DNA of 26,423 bases. It comes from Branchiostoma floridae (Eukaryota; Chordata; Leptocardii; Amphioxiformes; Branchiostomatidae). The stretch is from NCBI RefSeq assembly GCF_000003815.2, contig NW_023365891.1:1-26423 (forward strand), in the 5' to 3' direction. The notes beneath the pieces are model-generated. The model made no database searches, had not been told where the DNA came from, and was given only the letters and a program-made list of their open reading frames with translations. A program made the position numbers and the translations under genes. Position 1 is the first letter of the stretch. Each line of letters starts with the position of its first letter. This document shows positions 10,394-18,709 of this stretch, in pieces.

Positions 10394-12363
10394 GTACTCT
10401 CGACGACATCAATCCTAGGATTGACAAATCTCAGTTTGGTTGTGTGGCTGGGAAGTCAACCACTCACTGCCTTGTGGACATTGTCCACAATCTTTACAGA
10501 ACGTCGGACCAACCCAGCATGGTTAGCACTCTTATTCTCACTGATTTCGCGAAAGCGTTTGATAGAGTGAACCATACGATCGCTTTTATACCCGCCTCAC
10601 ATTTTATACGATCTTCGGACGTACTTCGCGATCGCAGGAAGGTCGGCTGATTTTAAGATCTTAAGATGGTCTTGCGTATTTTTCGCCCAAAATCTGTTCC
10701 CCTCACATATAAGCGAGCCTCGTGCAATCGACGGTGAATAAATCTATGATAATGAACCTCCCATGACCTCTTGCACGCGGACAAGGGAACACAAAACGTT
10801 CCTCAAAAAAGGCAAGAGATCAATAAATGTTGCTTATTATGTTGTCGAAATGTTTTTTAACGAATGAATGGAATGCGCGGGCATAATAGAAAGGAAACAA
10901 CACACAAGAAAGGAAAGTGTGTCACAAAGCCAGTCTACATACTGCCACAGGGGCCACAATGTTAGAATTACCCTCACATTCCCAGAACTTCAATATTTGT
11001 AAACAATCGTAAGTCGGGTGAACGTCGCCCGAACGTCGCCCGACTAACGGGCGTTCGCCATCCGATTTGCGTTCGATGATTAAAAACTATGTCTGTGCTC
11101 GCCTGTCGGTCTTCAATCGTTGGATTGACGCAAGACTATTGACCAATACCCTTGCGAGGTACGCACGATTTGCACGCACGATCTGCGACTCGGTAACGAG
11201 CTCTGCGATCTCGGAGATCTCCTGCGACTTGTCGCTTATGTTAGGAACATGTTTCGCTGCACCGCGACCGTCGTAAGACTCCTGAAAATTGCCGGCGATC
11301 CCTAAAAATCTTACTCACGAAAATGTCATTTAGAGCTCGTAAACTAGTCTTCCGATCGAATCGCGCCTAATGTGAGGCGGGTATAACGAGTCTCCTCCAA
11401 CTTGGACTCCGTGCTTCGGTGGCTAGGTGGATCATCAGTTTCCTGTCACAGAGGGAACAGAGGGTGCGGTACAAAGATTCCTTTTCGGACTGAGCGTGAC
11501 GTCATGCGGCCTTCCATAAGGGACAGTACTGGGGTCGATTGTTTTCCTTGCCCTGATCAACAGCGCCACCGAGAATGGTATGTCATCACGATGGAAATTC
11601 GTAGACGACCTGAACTTGATCGAGAGTCGTAAAACCAGTGACACCCCCTTCATTAAGCACGACCTCGATGGACTTAACAACTTGTCAACTTCGCATAGAA
11701 TGCAGCTCCATCCGAAGAAATGCAAAGTGATGTACGTCCACTTTTCTAAAACGCCCTGACCTCTCCCACCGCTCAAAATTGACGACCACCCTCTTCAAGA
11801 GGTTAAAGTGGCGAAGTTACTGGACTTGTACATCCAAGCAGACCTCAGATGGAACACCCATGTAGACTCCGCATGGTAAAGAGAGGTAGCATGAGACTGT
11901 TCCTCCTCAGAAAACTGAAATCATTTCAACTGTCTACAGAGGACCTGGTCACTATCTACACTAGGTACATCCGACCAGTGTGTGAGTACGCCGCACCGGC
12001 GTGGCACCCGGGACTCACTCAAGAACAGCGTAACCAGCTGGAGAGAATCCAACGTCGAGCCTGCAAGATCATCTTAGGCCGAACGTACTCCAACTACGCT
12101 GAAGCCCTGCTCACCCTAGGACTTGTGACAATGGAGCAGCGCTCCGTGACCAGCTATGCTTGAACCTGTCCAAAAAACTGTTACAGTCCCCTGACTTCCG
12201 CCACTGGTTCCCCGCTCGACTGGGGGACATCAGTGGTCGCTGTACACGGTCGAGCGATCAGCTACACAAGTTTAAAACTAGAACCGAACGCTTGAGAAAA
12301 AGTGCATTGCCTTATATGACTAAGCTACTCAATGATGCAAATGCAAATGTCAGTACACCATAA
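10394..12363 (+). pseudogene. Reverse transcriptase pseudogene (interrupted, frameshifted)
   Basis: Reverse transcriptase copies element RNA into DNA at the target site. The first part reads PRIDKSQFGCVAGKST and then DFAKAFDRVNHT, which is RT motif A with its first catalytic aspartate. The frame is cut at about 10586 by a nested DNA transposon, resumes near 11386 (TSLLQLG-like), and then meets several stops and frameshifts to about 11845, so that the region of the FADD catalytic motif cannot be read in one frame. The C-terminal thumb/connection part is readable at 11921-12156 (YIRPVCEYAAPAWHPGL, LERIQRRACKIILG) and 12160-12363. The gene cannot make an active enzyme. Confidence 0.85.
10591..11381. 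mobile_element. Nested non-autonomous DNA transposon, ~790 bp, TATA duplication
   Basis: CCCGCCTCACATT at 10591-10603 pairs with AATGTGAGGCGGG at 11369-11381, and TATA stands directly outside each end (10587-10590, 11382-11385). Removing the element with one TATA brings the host reverse transcriptase back into frame across the junction, which supports a 4-bp target duplication rather than TA alone. The interior has several CGCCCG/GTTCG-rich repeats near 11020-11060 and no protein I recognise. Four-base duplications occur in superfamilies such as Sola and Chapaev, but the termini do not allow an assignment. Confidence 0.8.
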
Positions 12364-12963
12364 GTGCAATACCAACTGTCTGTCTGTTGTAGTGATGATG
12401 AAAGTTGATCGTTTGACCTTGTTTTGTAATGTCTAGAATATATGTAGGTAATCGTACGGTTTTTAAATCAAATTTATATAAAAGAATTATAACAATGCTT
12501 CTAATTACCTAATGTGCTATTATGGTGCAGTTATGTAGCCTTTGTGAAGTACAGGCACAATTCAGTCAACCTTGATGGTTTGAATGCGAGGCCTTGTATA
12601 CTTTATGTATATTTTTTGAGTGAATAAAAGAACAATCTACTACTACATATTTCCCCAGTAGCAGTACTGCAAACAGACTTTTCTTTGCATTTCCATTTTC
12701 AGTATAAACCGTGGCAGCGGAAATTAATTGGCGCGTAAATGTTATTCATGAAATTATGTCAATATGTCCTATGTGGGTCTGGAACGATGCAATGTGAAGA
12801 TATTTTAGAAACTAGCAATGGTCAAAAGTATGGAGATGCAGGGCGCGACTGATTCACAGGACTGCATGGTTATTTTCATTGCCATTCTGATCATACAAAC
12901 ACATACGCTCACGTTATCTCTTTTATTAATGTATGAAGTATTAAAATAATGTTATTCCTTCGC

Positions 12964-13154
12964 AACTCAGATCAGCTGTTCAGTGAAGTCGCCGAAAGAC
13001 TGAGGCACGAGAAGACAAGAACACCGAAACAGCACCTCGAAATACTTTCTGACTCAGCGGAGATGTGCGACCTATACGACGCTCGAAAATAGAGACGGGG
13101 CAGATCTGTAAAGAGCTTGACCGTCTGTGGGAAGAGGAGCTCGAAAGTGTCGAG
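12964..13154 (+). pseudogene. Exon-like relic, possibly Myb/SANT-like (left arm)
   Basis: One frame reads NSDQLFSEVAERLRHEKTRT and then PKQ before shifting. After a one-base shift it continues ETGQICKELDRLWEEELESV and ends at GAG followed by GTGAGA, a good splice donor (13155). The first part is reminiscent of Myb/SANT-like DNA-binding domains, such as those encoded beside Harbinger transposases, but this is by feel only. The right-arm copy (18510-18709) keeps the donor and has its own frame breaks, so neither copy is functional as it stands. It could equally be untranslated repeat sequence. Confidence 0.3.
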
Positions 13155-13327
13155 GTGAGAAGTTGTGCTCCAAAAATATACTAGATATTGAATGGGTTCA
13201 AAGATCTGCCTAGTTAAACTTCTGTATGGTTATTACTAATAGATTTTCTTTTGTTGTTATGAGGACGTCATGTTGTAAAATTGTTTCTAACTATGATGCA
13301 ATTGTCATTACTTAGATCGCCGTCTAA

Positions 13328-13470
13328 AGATCAACAGTGGGGGAGAGGAAGCTAGTAGGTGGAAAGAAAGGCCGAGGACGCTCTCGTGGTGCCCGTGCAG
13401 GCGGAAGAGGACGTGGTCGAGTAGCTAGATTTAAACCTCACTGCTCTTCTGTCAAGGTCTTATTTCTTTA
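13328..13470 (+). pseudogene. RG-rich exon-like relic (left arm)
   Basis: The frame from 13337 reads VGERKLVGGKKGRGRSRGAR, then AGGRGRGRVARFKPH and a stop near 13470. A run of RG dipeptides is typical of RNA-binding, arginine-methylated tails. A possible acceptor (CATTACTTAG) lies just upstream near 13306-13315, and the relic follows 12964-13154 after about 160 bp, so the two may be consecutive exons of one gene carried by the repeat. The right-arm copy (about 18200-18345) has a stop inside the RG run. I do not recognise the protein. Confidence 0.3.
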
Positions 13471-14142
13471 AATCTTAGCCATTATGTTCGTGCTTCTGTA
13501 TTTCATAGTATCAGTGCCATCAAACATACCATTATGCTTTTCTTGTGGATAGTAGCATAACGAATACGTGCAGAATTGAAAAAAAACCGTTTTAATGAAG
13601 TACCTTTTGGATTGTAAATATCGATAGACTTGTGCCTGGTTTTAATATCATATACATGTACTGTAAGTGAAACTGTCTATATCATCTCAAAGGGGAAAAG
13701 GAAACCGTTAAATGAATTTATCATATTTATTTCCGTTAAAGCTATGTTTTGAGAAGAGATCTAACCACGTGTAACCATGATGGAAGAGTCACTATGGCTT
13801 TATCATGTTCATTTATTTAGATTAATAGGAGTATCTGGAATATATGACATGTAATATAGAACTCTTCTTGCATTGTTATTGCCGATGACCTGAGTGCAAT
13901 GGACTATAATACACTGATCAAAAGTTCTCTTTGTTGTGGGTGTGTCATATAAGTAAAACTGTTTAATGTACCTCACCTTGTTCACGTCAGGACGGGCCCA
14001 TGTCCCCATGTGTCAGGTCGGGATAGAAACTCCCAAATGCCGGACTTGAACTTCCCCTGGTGTTGGACTTGGTGGAAAAACACCGTTGTGGTGTCGGACC
14101 TGCCCTCTCGTGGAGACAGAGTGCCCCTTGTGTCGGCCTTGG

Positions 14143-14468
14143 CGAGGGGAGTTCCCTCGTGTAGGACCAGCGTGCCCCTAGTATGTAGGACTGGCGAGGG
14201 GAGTCCCCTCGTGCTAGAACTGGATACAGCGTGCCCCTTGTGTCGGCCTTTGCGAGAGGAGTTCCCTCGTGCCAGCGTGTCCTTATGTAGGACTACGAGG
14301 GGAGTCCCCTCGTGCTGGAACTCCTGCCGTGGATTTGGCGAGGGGAGTCCCCTCGCGTCGTGGTCGTCAACGGTCAGACGAGGGGAGTTTCCTCGTTAAC
14401 CCCAGAGATCTAAGTCGTAATGGCTATCTTTTTGATTTTGTGGCAGTCACACGAGGGGAGTTCCCTCG
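14143..14468. repeat. Array of seven 17-bp odd palindromes (left arm)
   Basis: CGAGGGGAGTTCCCTCG or close variants start at 14143, 14195, 14253, 14296, 14339, 14379 and 14452. Each is two 8-base half-sites around one central base. The outward half CGAGGGGA is nearly constant (CGAGAGGA at 14253), while the other half is TTCCCTCG, TCCCCTCG or TTTCCTCG. Between them are alternating spacers such as GTGCCCCTTGTGTCGGCCTT and a TATGTAGGACT type, giving a two-unit period of about 110 bp. The symmetry suggests a site for a dimeric protein, for example a transposase or regulator (inference). The right arm carries the same seven in mirror order. Confidence 0.9.
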
Positions 14469-14568
14469 TTACCCCAGAGATCTAAGCCTTAAGAGTTCTC
14501 TTTTTGAATTTTTCTGTGTCTTTAATTTTTGATATCACAGTTTAAAAGGCTTTGATTCAAGTTTTTGT

Positions 14569-14627
14569 CGTCTTGATATTTCAAGATTCAAGACGAAAAA
14601 AGGGGAATAAATTAGATTTTCCCCTTT
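14569..14627. repeat. Two adjacent hairpins at the inner end of the left arm
   Basis: CGTCTTGA (14569-14576) pairs with TCAAGACG (14588-14595), and AAAGGGGAA (14599-14607) pairs with TTCCCCTTT (14619-14627). They lie less than 20 bp before the point where similarity between the arms stops (about 14645). The right-arm counterparts are at about 15664-15722. Confidence 0.7.
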
Positions 14628-14645
14628 AGATTTGGATCGTGTTTA

Positions 14646-15083
14646 ATGTTTTTGTGAAGAGTTTTGCTTCTCAATGGTGAATTTTATTAAATATTCTGCC
14701 ATTCGGTGGAATAAAAATCCTTCATCTGTGACGTCTGTCATGACTATTGTTGTTTTATGGAAAATTATACAGAAAAGTGTATAGTCAAATGTTGCTGGCT
14801 GCAACGAATGTTATTTTTAGTGTAAGTTATAATAAAAAGATGTGATATGGCAATCAGAACCAGAATAAACTGTAAAATATTAATGTTTTTGTTGAAAATA
14901 AAAATCTATATTTTGATATAGCTGTCATTGTCATCACTGGTGTCATTTGATTGAATTTAAGTTGTTTAGGGGGTTAGGAGAGGGGCAAAATTTTGGAAGG
15001 AATGCATTCTCGAAGTTATATTGGCCCTGTCCTTAGTGCTGAAAATTTTACTTAATATACTATGTTCATAGACAGCTGACCAA
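14646..15083 (+). other. Spacer of the palindrome, probably intron upstream of the exon
   Basis: AT-rich DNA without repeats shared with the rest of the window and without a credible exon. Several AATAAA strings occur but nothing else marks a gene end. It is most simply the intron before the ARID2-like exon, broken by the gap that follows. Confidence 0.5.
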
Positions 15084-15183
15084 NNNNNNNNNNNNNNNNN
15101 NNNNNNNNNNNNNNNNNNNNNNNNNNNNNNNNNNNNNNNNNNNNNNNNNNNNNNNNNNNNNNNNNNNNNNNNNNNNNNNNNNN
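15084..15183. other. Assembly gap (100 N)
   Basis: A run of exactly 100 N, the conventional placeholder for a gap of unknown size. It directly abuts tandem copies of the exon, so the local order should be treated with care. Confidence 1.
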
Positions 15184-15391
15184 CTGGGTAGCTGTGTCAG
15201 GTCCCAGAGAACCAGGAGGTACTAGAGGAGTGTGTCAGGTTGTTGTTGTTGTTGACAATTGTTGTGAATGTTATTTTTCAGGTATGGAAGTTCTGGGTAA
15301 GCTGTGTCAGGTCCCAGAGAACCAGGAGGTACTAGAGGAGTGTGTCAGGTTGTTGTTGTTGTTGACAATTGTTGTGAATGTTATTTTTCAG
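15184..15391 (+). repeat. Two partial tandem copies of the exon start and its acceptor (110-bp unit)
   Basis: GTCCCAGAGAACCAGGAGGT occurs at 15201, 15311 and 15421, an exact 110-bp period. Each unit holds the first part of the exon to GAGTGTGT and then jumps to the intron end (CAGGTTGTTGTTG...TTATTTTTCAG). Thus 15282-15347 is a second exon start with its own acceptor, and the copy next to the gap is cut and has one base fewer. The unit is not a multiple of three and the extra copies lack a donor, so they cannot add in-frame protein. Near-perfect identity beside a gap suggests a very recent duplication or an assembly duplicate. Confidence 0.9.
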
Positions 15392-15601
15392 GTATGGAAG
15401 TTCTGGGTAAGCTGTGTCAGGTCCCAGAGAACCAGGAGGTACTAGAGGAGTGTGTAGAGCTGGACACGTACAGGAACCTGGTGCGCACACTGCTGGTACA
15501 CGATGTACAGGTCCTGCTGGCCTGTCTGGAGGTGCTGTACGACCTTTCCAACGTCGGCAAGGTCACAGCCAGTAAGATTGCGTCCATCGAGCACAGCGTG
15601 G
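15392..15601 (+). CDS. ARID2: Internal exon of an ARID2-like chromatin-remodelling subunit
   Basis: ARID2 (BAF200) is the DNA-binding subunit that marks the PBAF form of the nuclear SWI/SNF remodelling complex. This 210-bp exon has an acceptor TTATTTTTCAG ending at 15391 and a donor G/GTGAGT at 15602. It opens with two bases of a split codon, gives 69 full codons and ends with one base of the next. The peptide MEVLGKLCQVPENQEVLEEC continues to LEVLYDLSNVGKVTASKIAS and IEHSV. This resembles the armadillo-like helical part of ARID2 downstream of the ARID domain, notably the LEVLY-L-G-KIA-E-S pattern. No neighbouring exon is visible; repeat DNA starts about 45 bp beyond the donor. Assignment is from memory of the family. 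The exon is intact, so it could belong to a working gene with very repeat-rich introns or be a captured or duplicated fragment. Confidence 0.7.
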
Positions 15602-15663
15602 GTGAGTAGAATTGAGGATTTTTGTCTTCCCTTAATGTCAAAGTAAGAACACGATCCAAATCT

Positions 15664-15722
15664 AAAGGGGAAAATCTAATTTATTCCCCTTTTTTCGTCT
15701 TGAATATTGAAATATCAAGACG
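15664..15722. repeat. Hairpins at the inner end of the right arm
   Basis: AAAGGGGAAAATCTAATTTA is followed by TTCCCCTTTT, and TCGTCTTGAATATTGAAATA by TCAAGACGA. Both stems of the left-arm pair (14569-14627) are retained despite substitutions in the loops. Confidence 0.65.
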
Positions 15723-15822
15723 ACAAAACTTAAAATCAAAGCCTTTTAGACTGTGATATCAAAGATTAAAGACACAGAAAAATTCAAAAAGTGAACTCTA
15801 GAGGCTTAGATCTCTGGGGTAA

Positions 15823-16174
15823 CGAGGGAACTCCCCTCGTGTGACTGCCACAAAATCAAAAGGACAGCCATTGAGACTTAGATCTATGGGGTTAACGAGG
15901 AAACTCCCCTCGCCTGACCGTCAACAACCACTACGCGAGGGGACTCCCCTCGTCAAATCCGCGGTAGGAGTTCCAGCACGAGGGGACTCCCCTCGTAGTC
16001 CTACATAAGGGCACGCTGGCTGTCTTCAGGTCCTACACGAGGGAACTCCCCTCGCAAGGCCGACACAAGGGGCACGCTGTCTCCAGTTCCAGCACGAGGG
16101 GACTCCCCTCGCAAGTCCTACATACTAGGGGCACGCTGGCTGTCTTCAGGTCCTACACGAGGGAACTCCCCTCG
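15823..16174. repeat. Array of seven 17-bp odd palindromes (right arm)
   Basis: Copies start at 15823, 15896, 15936, 15979, 16038, 16095 and 16158. Read inwards from 16158 in reverse complement, the variant half-sites are TTCCC, TCCCC, TTCCC, TCCCC, TCCCC, TTTCC, TTCCC, the same order as in the left arm. The spacers are longer by about 10 bp per two units (period 120 against 110), because the right arm has an extra CTGTCTTCAGGTC-type segment. The array thus predates the duplication. Confidence 0.9.
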
Positions 16175-16827
16175 CCAAGGCCGACACAAGGGGCACTCTG
16201 TCTCCACGAGAGGGCAAGTCCGACACCACAGTGGTGTTCCTTCATCAAGTCCGACACCAGAGGAAGTTCAAGTCCGGCACTTTGGAGTTTCTCACCCGAC
16301 CTGACACATGGGGACACGGGCCCGTCCTGACGTGAACAAGGTGAGGTACGATATACAGTTTTACTTATATGACACACCCACAACAAAGTGAACTTTTGAT
16401 CAGTGTATTATAGTCCATTGCACTCAGGTCATCGACAATAAGTATGCAAGAAGAGTTCTATATTACATGTCATATATTCCAGACGCTCCTATGAATATAA
16501 ATAAATGAACATGATAAAGCCATAGTTACTCTTCCATGGTTACACGTGACTAGATCTCTGCCCAAAACATAGCTTAAACTAAACTAAATATGATAAATTC
16601 ATTTAACGGTTTCCTTTTCTCTTTGAGTTGATATAGACAGTTTCACTTACAGTATATGATATCCAAACCAGGCACAGGTCTATCGATATTTACAATCCAA
16701 AAGGTACTTCATTTAAACTTTTTTTTCAATTCTGCACGTATCCGTTATGCTACTATCTACAAGAAAAGCATCATGGTATGTTTGATGGCACTGATACTAT
16801 GAAACACAAAAGCACGAACATTTGGCT

Positions 16828-18170
16828 ACTGATGATGATTGGTTTATTTATTTCAAAATCGAGGATAACTGGCAGCCAAAGGCTGAATTGCGTATCTTCT
16901 TACAGGGATCACAATAACAATCATTTAACATTATACATTATACATCTCAAAAACAAACACTTCGGATTGAACTTACAGTACTAAATGCGGAGGAAACGAG
17001 TAAACTACTGTAACAGTTTTAAAATTCTGTCGTTACAGATAAAATTGATTAAAAATATATCTCTGCTATCTGTCAACTAGATATAGCTATAGACGTCATT
17101 TCCTGGTAGCAAAAGTATCGTATCACACAAAATGGAGAAATACATTGCTCTTGAAGCCGTAGTAATTACTTTCCATCATCGTTGAGAAGTCGAACCAAGT
17201 AGGGTATAGGGGAGTCCCTGTATCTATTTGTTCTACATTTAACCGCTCTGAGTTTGTTAGAGTTTCTGGTGTTTCGTCCATGGAGCTGACCTGTCTTCTG
17301 TGGGAGCATGTCTGGGCCCAGTTTCTTTGCGAATTTTCTGCACAAGTCCTCGCGTCTTTGTTGCAGAGTGTGAAGGCCGGTGCGCTCCAGTGCCGCTTCA
17401 TAGGACGTGTACTGTCCACCCAAGATGGTACGGAGGGCTCTCTTCTGAATTCTTTCCAACCGTGCAGTGTGTTCCTTGGTGAGTCCGGGATGCCATACAG
17501 GCACGCAGTATTCTACCACGGGTCTGACATAGGATATGAATACTTGGAGCAAATCATTCACCGTAACATTGAACCTTTTCAGACTTCTAAGCATGAAGAG
17601 TCTTCCGTTAGCTTTGGAGATCATTTTTGATACATGCGTATCCCATTTTAAGTTTGACTGTAACCATATTCCCAAAAGACACGAGACTACCACGATCTCC
17701 AGCGGGGTGCCATTGATTTTGAGAACTGGAGGGGCAGGCGGAAGCTTCATGAAAGAGAAAATCATAACCTTGCACTTGTCTGCATTCAACAGCATGTGGT
17801 TTTGACTGGCCCACTGATTAAAGTCATTGAGCTCTTCCTGCATGATAGATGGCGCATCATGTTGTCGCGTCTCTGCCAACGACAGGTCGTCAACAAATTT
17901 CCACTCACTGAGGGGAGACTCTCTAACAGCGTCATCAAACACAGCCAGGAATATGAGGGGCCCAAGAAGTGTTCCCTGTGGTACTGAACAGGACAGCGTC
18001 TGCCACATAGAGAGCTCGTTTCGATACCTGACGCGTTGACGGCGGTTGAGCAGGAAGTTAGCTATCCAAGGTATCAGACATGGTCGTGCACCGAGCTGTA
18101 GCAATTTGGAAATAGCAATGTTGTGGTCGATCGATCGACCTGAATAACAGAAAATAAAGACAATTCAATA
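16828..18170 (-). mobile_element. 5'-truncated non-LTR retrotransposon in the right arm
   Basis: CATTTGGCT at 16819-16827 and CATTTTGGCT at 18171-18180 flank it, and the left arm has the single site AGCCATTATG at 13477-13486. The element lies on the minus strand: it starts inside the reverse transcriptase near 18164, ends with a 3' untranslated part (about 16828-17165), and closes with AAATAAATAAACC and a short ATCATCATC tail. This layout fits CR1/L2-like or related LINEs. It is 1.34 kb long, so most of the full element is missing, as is usual for target-primed insertions that stop early. Confidence 0.9.
17166..18104 (-). CDS. Partial reverse transcriptase, intact C-terminal frame
   Basis: The enzyme makes cDNA from element RNA at a nicked target. 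The 312-residue frame contains SVPQGTLLGP at residues 40-49 (the QG-LGP palm motif) and FVDD at 70-73 (catalytic aspartate pair, with V where A is usual). It continues with LLNADKCKVM near 105-114, LLGIWLQSNLKW at 143-154 and a C-terminal YVRPVVEYCVPVWHPGL (192-208) with LERIQKRALRTILG. The frame is open back to about 18164 (IDHNIAISKLLQLG), so the ATG at 18104 is internal and not a true start. Motif A, the endonuclease and ORF1 are missing because of 5' truncation, so it cannot work alone. It has no frameshift, unlike the relative at 10394-12645, so it inserted more recently or is less decayed. Confidence 0.9.
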   Translation of the reverse strand: MLQLGARPCLIPWIANFLLNRRQRVRYRNELSMWQTLSCSVPQGTLLGPLIFLAVFDDAVRESPLSEWKFVDDLSLAETRQHDAPSIMQEELNDFNQWASQNHMLLNADKCKVMIFSFMKLPPAPPVLKINGTPLEIVVVSCLLGIWLQSNLKWDTHVSKMISKANGRLFMLRSLKRFNVTVNDLLQVFISYVRPVVEYCVPVWHPGLTKEHTARLERIQKRALRTILGGQYTSYEAALERTGLHTLQQRREDLCRKFAKKLGPDMLPQKTGQLHGRNTRNSNKLRAVKCRTNRYRDSPIPYLVRLLNDDGK

Positions 18171-18199
18171 CATTTTGGCTAAGATTTAAAGAAATGAGA

Positions 18200-18345
18200 C
18201 TTTAACAGCAGAGCGGTGAGGTCTCAATCTAGCTACTCGACCACGTCATCTTCCGCCTGCACGGGCACCACGAGAGCGTCCTCGGCCTTTATTTCCACCT
18301 ACAAGCTTCCTCTCCCCCACAGTTGGTCTTTAGACGGCGATCTAA
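18200..18345 (-). pseudogene. RG-rich relic (right arm)
   Basis: Counterpart of 13328-13470. The minus strand reads VGERKLVGGNKGRGRSRGAR, AGGR, then a stop where the left copy has a glycine codon, then RGRVARLRP. The stop inside the RG run argues that this copy does not code. Confidence 0.3.
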
Positions 18346-18509
18346 GTAATGACAATTGCATCATAGTTAGTTACAATTTTACAACATGACATGATGTCAT
18401 CCTCATTACAACAAAAGAAAGTCTATTAGTAATAACCATACAGAAGTTCAACTAGGCAGGTCTGTGAACCCATCCAATATCTAGTATATTTTGGAGCACA
18501 ACTTTTCAC

Positions 18510-18709
18510 CTCGACACTTTCGAGCTCCTCTTCCAACAGACGGTCAAGCTCTTTACAGATGCCTGTCTCTGCCCCGTCTCTATTTTTGAGCGTCGTATAG
18601 GTCGCACATCTCCGCTGAGCCAGGAAGTATTTCGAGGTGCTGTTTTCGGTGTTCTTGTCTTCTCGTGTCCCTGTCTTTCGGCGACTTCACTGAACAGCTG
18701 ATCTGAGTT
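18510..18709 (-). pseudogene. Exon-like relic (right arm)
   Basis: Counterpart of 12964-13154, reading NSDQLFSEVAERQGHEKTRT before an indel shifts the frame. A donor-like GAG/GTGAAA remains at 18508-18512. The two copies have different frame damage, so their ancestor may have been open through this stretch. Confidence 0.3.

Larger units (their letters stand above)
10394..12645 (+). mobile_element. Decayed non-LTR retrotransposon inserted in the left arm
   Basis: The insertion is flanked by CATATT at 10388-10393 and 12646-12651. Copy A (about 145-155) and the right arm (about 19020-19030) hold the uninterrupted site, so it arrived after the duplication. It is truncated at its 5' end within the reverse transcriptase. 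The 3' end carries GAATAAAAG and a short CTACTACTA tail, as in CR1-like elements that end in short repeats rather than poly(A). A DNA transposon sits inside it (10591-11381). It is related to, but clearly diverged from, the element at 16828-18170. Confidence 0.85.
5013..14645 (-). repeat. Left arm of a ~20.5 kb imperfect palindrome (copy B)
   Basis: Read in reverse complement, this arm matches 15646-25526 collinearly. Anchors, left with right: 5013-5250 with 25526-25350; 5575-5735 with 25000-24830; 7160-7540 with 23938-23550; 7745-8076 with 23355-23030; 8170-9960 and 9960-10390 with the core of the right arm; 12650-13476 with 19010-18181; 13490-14645 with 16818-15646. The arm also contains its own insertions at 5745-6916, 8086-8165 and 10394-12645, and has lost some sequence near 8240 and 9275. 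Because many unrelated repeats keep the same order in both arms, an inverted segmental duplication explains it better than two independent insertions. Confidence 0.85.

Noticed and set aside
14010-14399. 129-codon frame with repeated RGVPS-like peptides
   Set aside because: It is the translation of the 17-bp palindrome array. Spacer lengths are irregular, the right-arm equivalent does not stay open, and no protein family fits.
14143-14468. CRISPR-like array (short repeats with spacers)
   Set aside because: Repeats are 17-bp palindromes with similar, related spacers in an animal genome, and no cas genes are present. The spacers themselves repeat.
15304-15609. 101-codon frame that includes the ARID2-like exon plus upstream residues
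   Set aside because: The upstream part reads the intron end (VVVVVDNCCECYF) and the duplicated exon start in a wrong frame. The splice acceptor at 15391 explains the true start of the exon.
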